A DNA stretch of 8,130 nucleotides from Pseudomonadales bacterium (GTDB lineage: Bacteria; Pseudomonadota; Gammaproteobacteria; Pseudomonadales; Azotimanducaceae): assembly GCA_029244465.1 (NCBI GenBank), contig JAQWQN010000141.1:1-8130 (forward strand), written 5' to 3'. Below the pieces are notes generated by a model. The model worked only from the letters and a program-made list of their open reading frames with translations, was not told the DNA's origin and searched no databases. Both the position numbers and the translations under genes were made by a program. Shown piece by piece: positions 6,919 to 8,130 of this stretch; position 1 is the first letter of the stretch, and every line of letters begins with the position of its first letter.

Positions 6919-7111
6919 TATTGCAATCAACATTCGTGTAAGTAAGATGCGCCCCATCTTTCCGGCATAGGTAGTTTTTGCTGGTTAGATCGGGCGTGGC
7001 GTGGTGTTCTCTCCCCTTCCTCCCTATCCGCGACACGCCCCACTTTATACCTCGCTGAGCCATACGCCCCCTAACGCCCAGTCCGATCGTCGCTCAATCT
7101 ATTCAAAACGC

Positions 7112-7163
7112 CTGGACAAAAACCTTGTTTTGACTATTATTGTCCAGCATTTGTACCTGGACA
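7112..7163. promoter_or_regulatory. Three alternating CTGGACA half-sites: candidate autoregulatory operator
   Basis: CTGGACA occurs at 7112-7118, as its reverse complement TGTCCAG at 7141-7147, and again at 7157-7163. The first two form CTGGACAA/TTGTCCAG (8-bp arms, 20-nt spacer), bracketing the promoter from -35 to just past -10. The last two form a 7-bp dyad with a 9-nt spacer covering the predicted start of transcription. The position fits repression or autoregulation, as is common for MerR-type regulators. The protein that binds is not known. Confidence 0.45.
7113..7140 (+). promoter_or_regulatory. Likely promoter of the MerR regulator gene
   Basis: TGGACA (7113-7118, five of six bases of the -35 consensus) and TATTAT (7135-7140, five of six of the -10 consensus) are separated by 16 nt. 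Transcription would start around 7147, about 25 nt before the GTG at 7172. An alternative -35, TTGACT at 7130-7135, has no good -10 at the right distance. Confidence 0.5.
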
Positions 7164-7171
7164 GCCCTGCC

Positions 7172-8080
7172 GTGGAACCTGATACTCGAGAAAACCTATA
7201 CCGCATAGGGACAGTATCGTCCCTGACCGGAATTTCGATTGAGCGCCTCCGAGCCTGGGAGCGACGTTATAATTTGAGCCCTGCGCACAAATCTGGCAAA
7301 ACCCGCTACTACAGCCGGGCACAACTCGAACGTCTACGCCTGATCAAACACCTGATCGACCTCGGACAGCCAATTTCTTCGCTTGCGTCGCTCAATACAG
7401 AACAGCTAAAGGCACGAATAGAAGATCAAGCGCCAGACATCAACCGCCTAGAAGTCGTGCACAAGCCGACTGTCGGCATCGCCGGCGCCAACCTCCTGAT
7501 GCTTGAAAACCAAATGACCGATCAGAATCCGCGCCTCGAAGTCGTGCAGCGCTGGGCCAACCTCGACACACTTTTTAGCGAAGGCGTGGTTGGCACTCCG
7601 CCTCAGATTCTGATCCTACAGCTGCCCGTACTTTCTACGCAACCAATTGATTTTATTAAAGAGAATTACCCTAATAGCAAAATAGTTACGGTCTACCAAT
7701 TTGCGACAGAACACGTGATCAGCGACCTCACCAGAGCGGGTCTACCCGCCTTGCGTTGGCCGATAACCTGGTCAGAACTCGAGCACATTGCGATCAGCGA
7801 GTTGGGCCTTTCGAGTCGCACTAACGCAGTGCTTCCCAGACGCTATAGCGACGACGAACTCATCGCCATTGCGGCCACTGTAGACGACGGCACAAATTGC
7901 CCCCAGTATTTGATTGAGGCGATCAACCAGCTCAACGCGTTCACCCTATTCGTGGGTGATACCGCTCAAGCAGCCGATCGACCCATTGTCTATGAACGCC
8001 TGCAGAATGACGCCTCACAGGCACGCACGCAATTAGAACAGGCATTAGAACATCTCATTAACGAGCAGGCCCAGCGCTAG
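7172..8080 (+). CDS. MerR-family transcriptional regulator, CarH/LitR-like but without a visible cobalamin motif
   Basis: With the GTG at 7172 the protein has 302 residues and begins just before the MerR winged-helix domain (about 9-78). NLYRIGTVSSLTGISIERLRAWERRYN and the wing GKTRYYS (42-48) are the hallmark 'RAWERRY' type shared with CarA/CarH/LitR and MlrA proteins. Residues about 98-200 alternate hydrophobic strands and helices (ILILQLPV, KIVTVYQFA, GLPALRWPI) and look like the Rossmann-like domain that binds adenosylcobalamin in CarH. No DxHxxG motif is present. The C-terminal 80 residues (RRYSDDELIAIAA onward) are helical and resemble a tail I recall in proteobacterial MerR proteins near photolyase genes. 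A longer start at 7001 is rejected on composition, and no strong Shine-Dalgarno precedes the GTG, so the start is less certain than the gene. It probably represses the operon to its right through the 11-bp repeats at 8102-8129. Confidence 0.87.
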   Translation: MEPDTRENLYRIGTVSSLTGISIERLRAWERRYNLSPAHKSGKTRYYSRAQLERLRLIKHLIDLGQPISSLASLNTEQLKARIEDQAPDINRLEVVHKPTVGIAGANLLMLENQMTDQNPRLEVVQRWANLDTLFSEGVVGTPPQILILQLPVLSTQPIDFIKENYPNSKIVTVYQFATEHVISDLTRAGLPALRWPITWSELEHIAISELGLSSRTNAVLPRRYSDDELIAIAATVDDGTNCPQYLIEAINQLNAFTLFVGDTAQAADRPIVYERLQNDASQARTQLEQALEHLINEQAQR

Positions 8081-8101
8081 ATTGGCCTCAACGATGTCTT
8101 T

Positions 8102-8129
8102 TGTACACAATCTATACATTATCTATATA
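8102..8129 (+). promoter_or_regulatory. CarH/LitR-type operator: three 11-bp spaced TnTA(C/T)A repeats
   Basis: TGTACA (8102-8107), TATACA (8113-8118) and TATATA (8124-8129) begin exactly 11 bp apart. Repeats 1 and 2 agree at 8 of 11 positions, including the ATC in the spacers, and repeats 2 and 3 at 6 of the 7 visible. As I recall the Thermus CarH structure work, the operator is a set of 11-bp direct repeats with core TnTACA, each bound by one MerR domain arranged head to tail. The site starts 22 nt after the regulator's stop and runs to the window edge, so it most likely overlaps the promoter of the next, unseen gene. Confidence 0.6.
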
Positions 8130-8130
8130 T

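Larger units (their letters stand above)
6846..7171. other. 326-nt intergenic region upstream of the MerR regulator
   Basis: The reading frame of the regulator stays open back to a GTG at 7001. However, the extra 57 residues are rich in Pro, Ser and Tyr, match nothing in the family, and would precede a DNA-binding domain that normally starts within about ten residues. I therefore treat it as non-coding. It contains the right arm of the 6841-6918 inverted repeat, a weak distal promoter-like pair (TTGCAA at 6921-6926 and TAAGAT at 6943-6948, spacing 16), and a better promoter with dyads near 7112-7163. A GGGCGTG/CACGCCC pair (6992-6998 and 7034-7040) has a long loop and is probably not meaningful. 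Confidence 0.5.

Noticed and set aside
6992..7040. GGGCGTG/CACGCCC as a terminator hairpin
   Set aside because: Seven-bp arms with a 35-nt loop and no T-tract are too weak, and it lies far from the carbonic anhydrase stop.
7001..7171. In-frame GTG at 7001 giving a 57-residue N-terminal extension of the MerR protein
   Set aside because: The extension is Pro/Ser/Tyr-rich, matches no MerR feature, lacks a ribosome site, and contains the better promoter and dyads. The DNA-binding domain in this family begins near residue 1.
1..8130. tRNA, rRNA, CRISPR array, insertion sequence or prophage features
   Set aside because: Apart from the gaps listed, the window is filled by ordinary coding genes. 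I saw no regularly spaced long repeats, transposase or integrase sequence, target-site duplications or tRNA-like cloverleaf.

Overview
The window looks like ordinary bacterial chromosome, gene dense and of moderate GC. Gene content (GMC dehydrogenase, luciferase-like oxidoreductase, two beta-lactamase-fold esterases, glutathione transferase, crotonase, and a MerR regulator of the type I associate with photolyase loci) suggests an aerobic, possibly marine, gammaproteobacterium. That placement is inferred from gene families, not from a marker gene.

Layout. Plus strand, 1-1899: the C-terminal part of a GMC flavoprotein oxidoreductase, cut by the left edge, followed 13 nt later by a luciferase-like monooxygenase family oxidoreductase. 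This pair meets a minus-strand block (5296 to 1873) tail to tail, with a 27-nt overlap of coding ends. Read 5' to 3', the minus block holds a secreted serine hydrolase, a 278-nt gap with a long hairpin, a glutathione S-transferase, and a cytoplasmic serine hydrolase. The last two share an ATGA stop/start overlap. The hydrolases are distant paralogues with SxxK catalytic motifs. Plus strand again, 5458-6845: a crotonase-family protein whose stop codon overlaps by one base the GTG start of a beta-carbonic anhydrase. After a 326-nt gap comes a MerR-family regulator (7172-8080). The window ends inside what looks like the control region of the next gene.

How the genes may work together. Genes 1 to 6 fit degradation or detoxification of an ester-containing or CoA-activated organic compound: ester cleavage outside and inside the cell, glutathione conjugation, alcohol oxidation, flavin-dependent redox and a CoA-thioester step. 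No substrate can be named from sequence. The carbonic anhydrase is physically coupled to the crotonase and may handle CO2/bicarbonate.

Most interesting signal. In the last 30 bases, after the MerR gene, are three hexamers of the form TnTA(C/T)A spaced exactly 11 bp apart. This matches the operator architecture I recall for CarH/LitR light-responsive MerR proteins (11-bp direct repeats with a TnTACA core). The regulator next to it has the MerR DNA-binding domain but no recognisable cobalamin-binding DxHxxG motif. That suggests a CarH-like operator grammar used by a B12-independent regulator, probably controlling a photolyase-type or light/oxidative-stress operon beyond the right edge. Its own promoter carries three copies of CTGGACA in alternating orientation, a candidate autoregulatory site.
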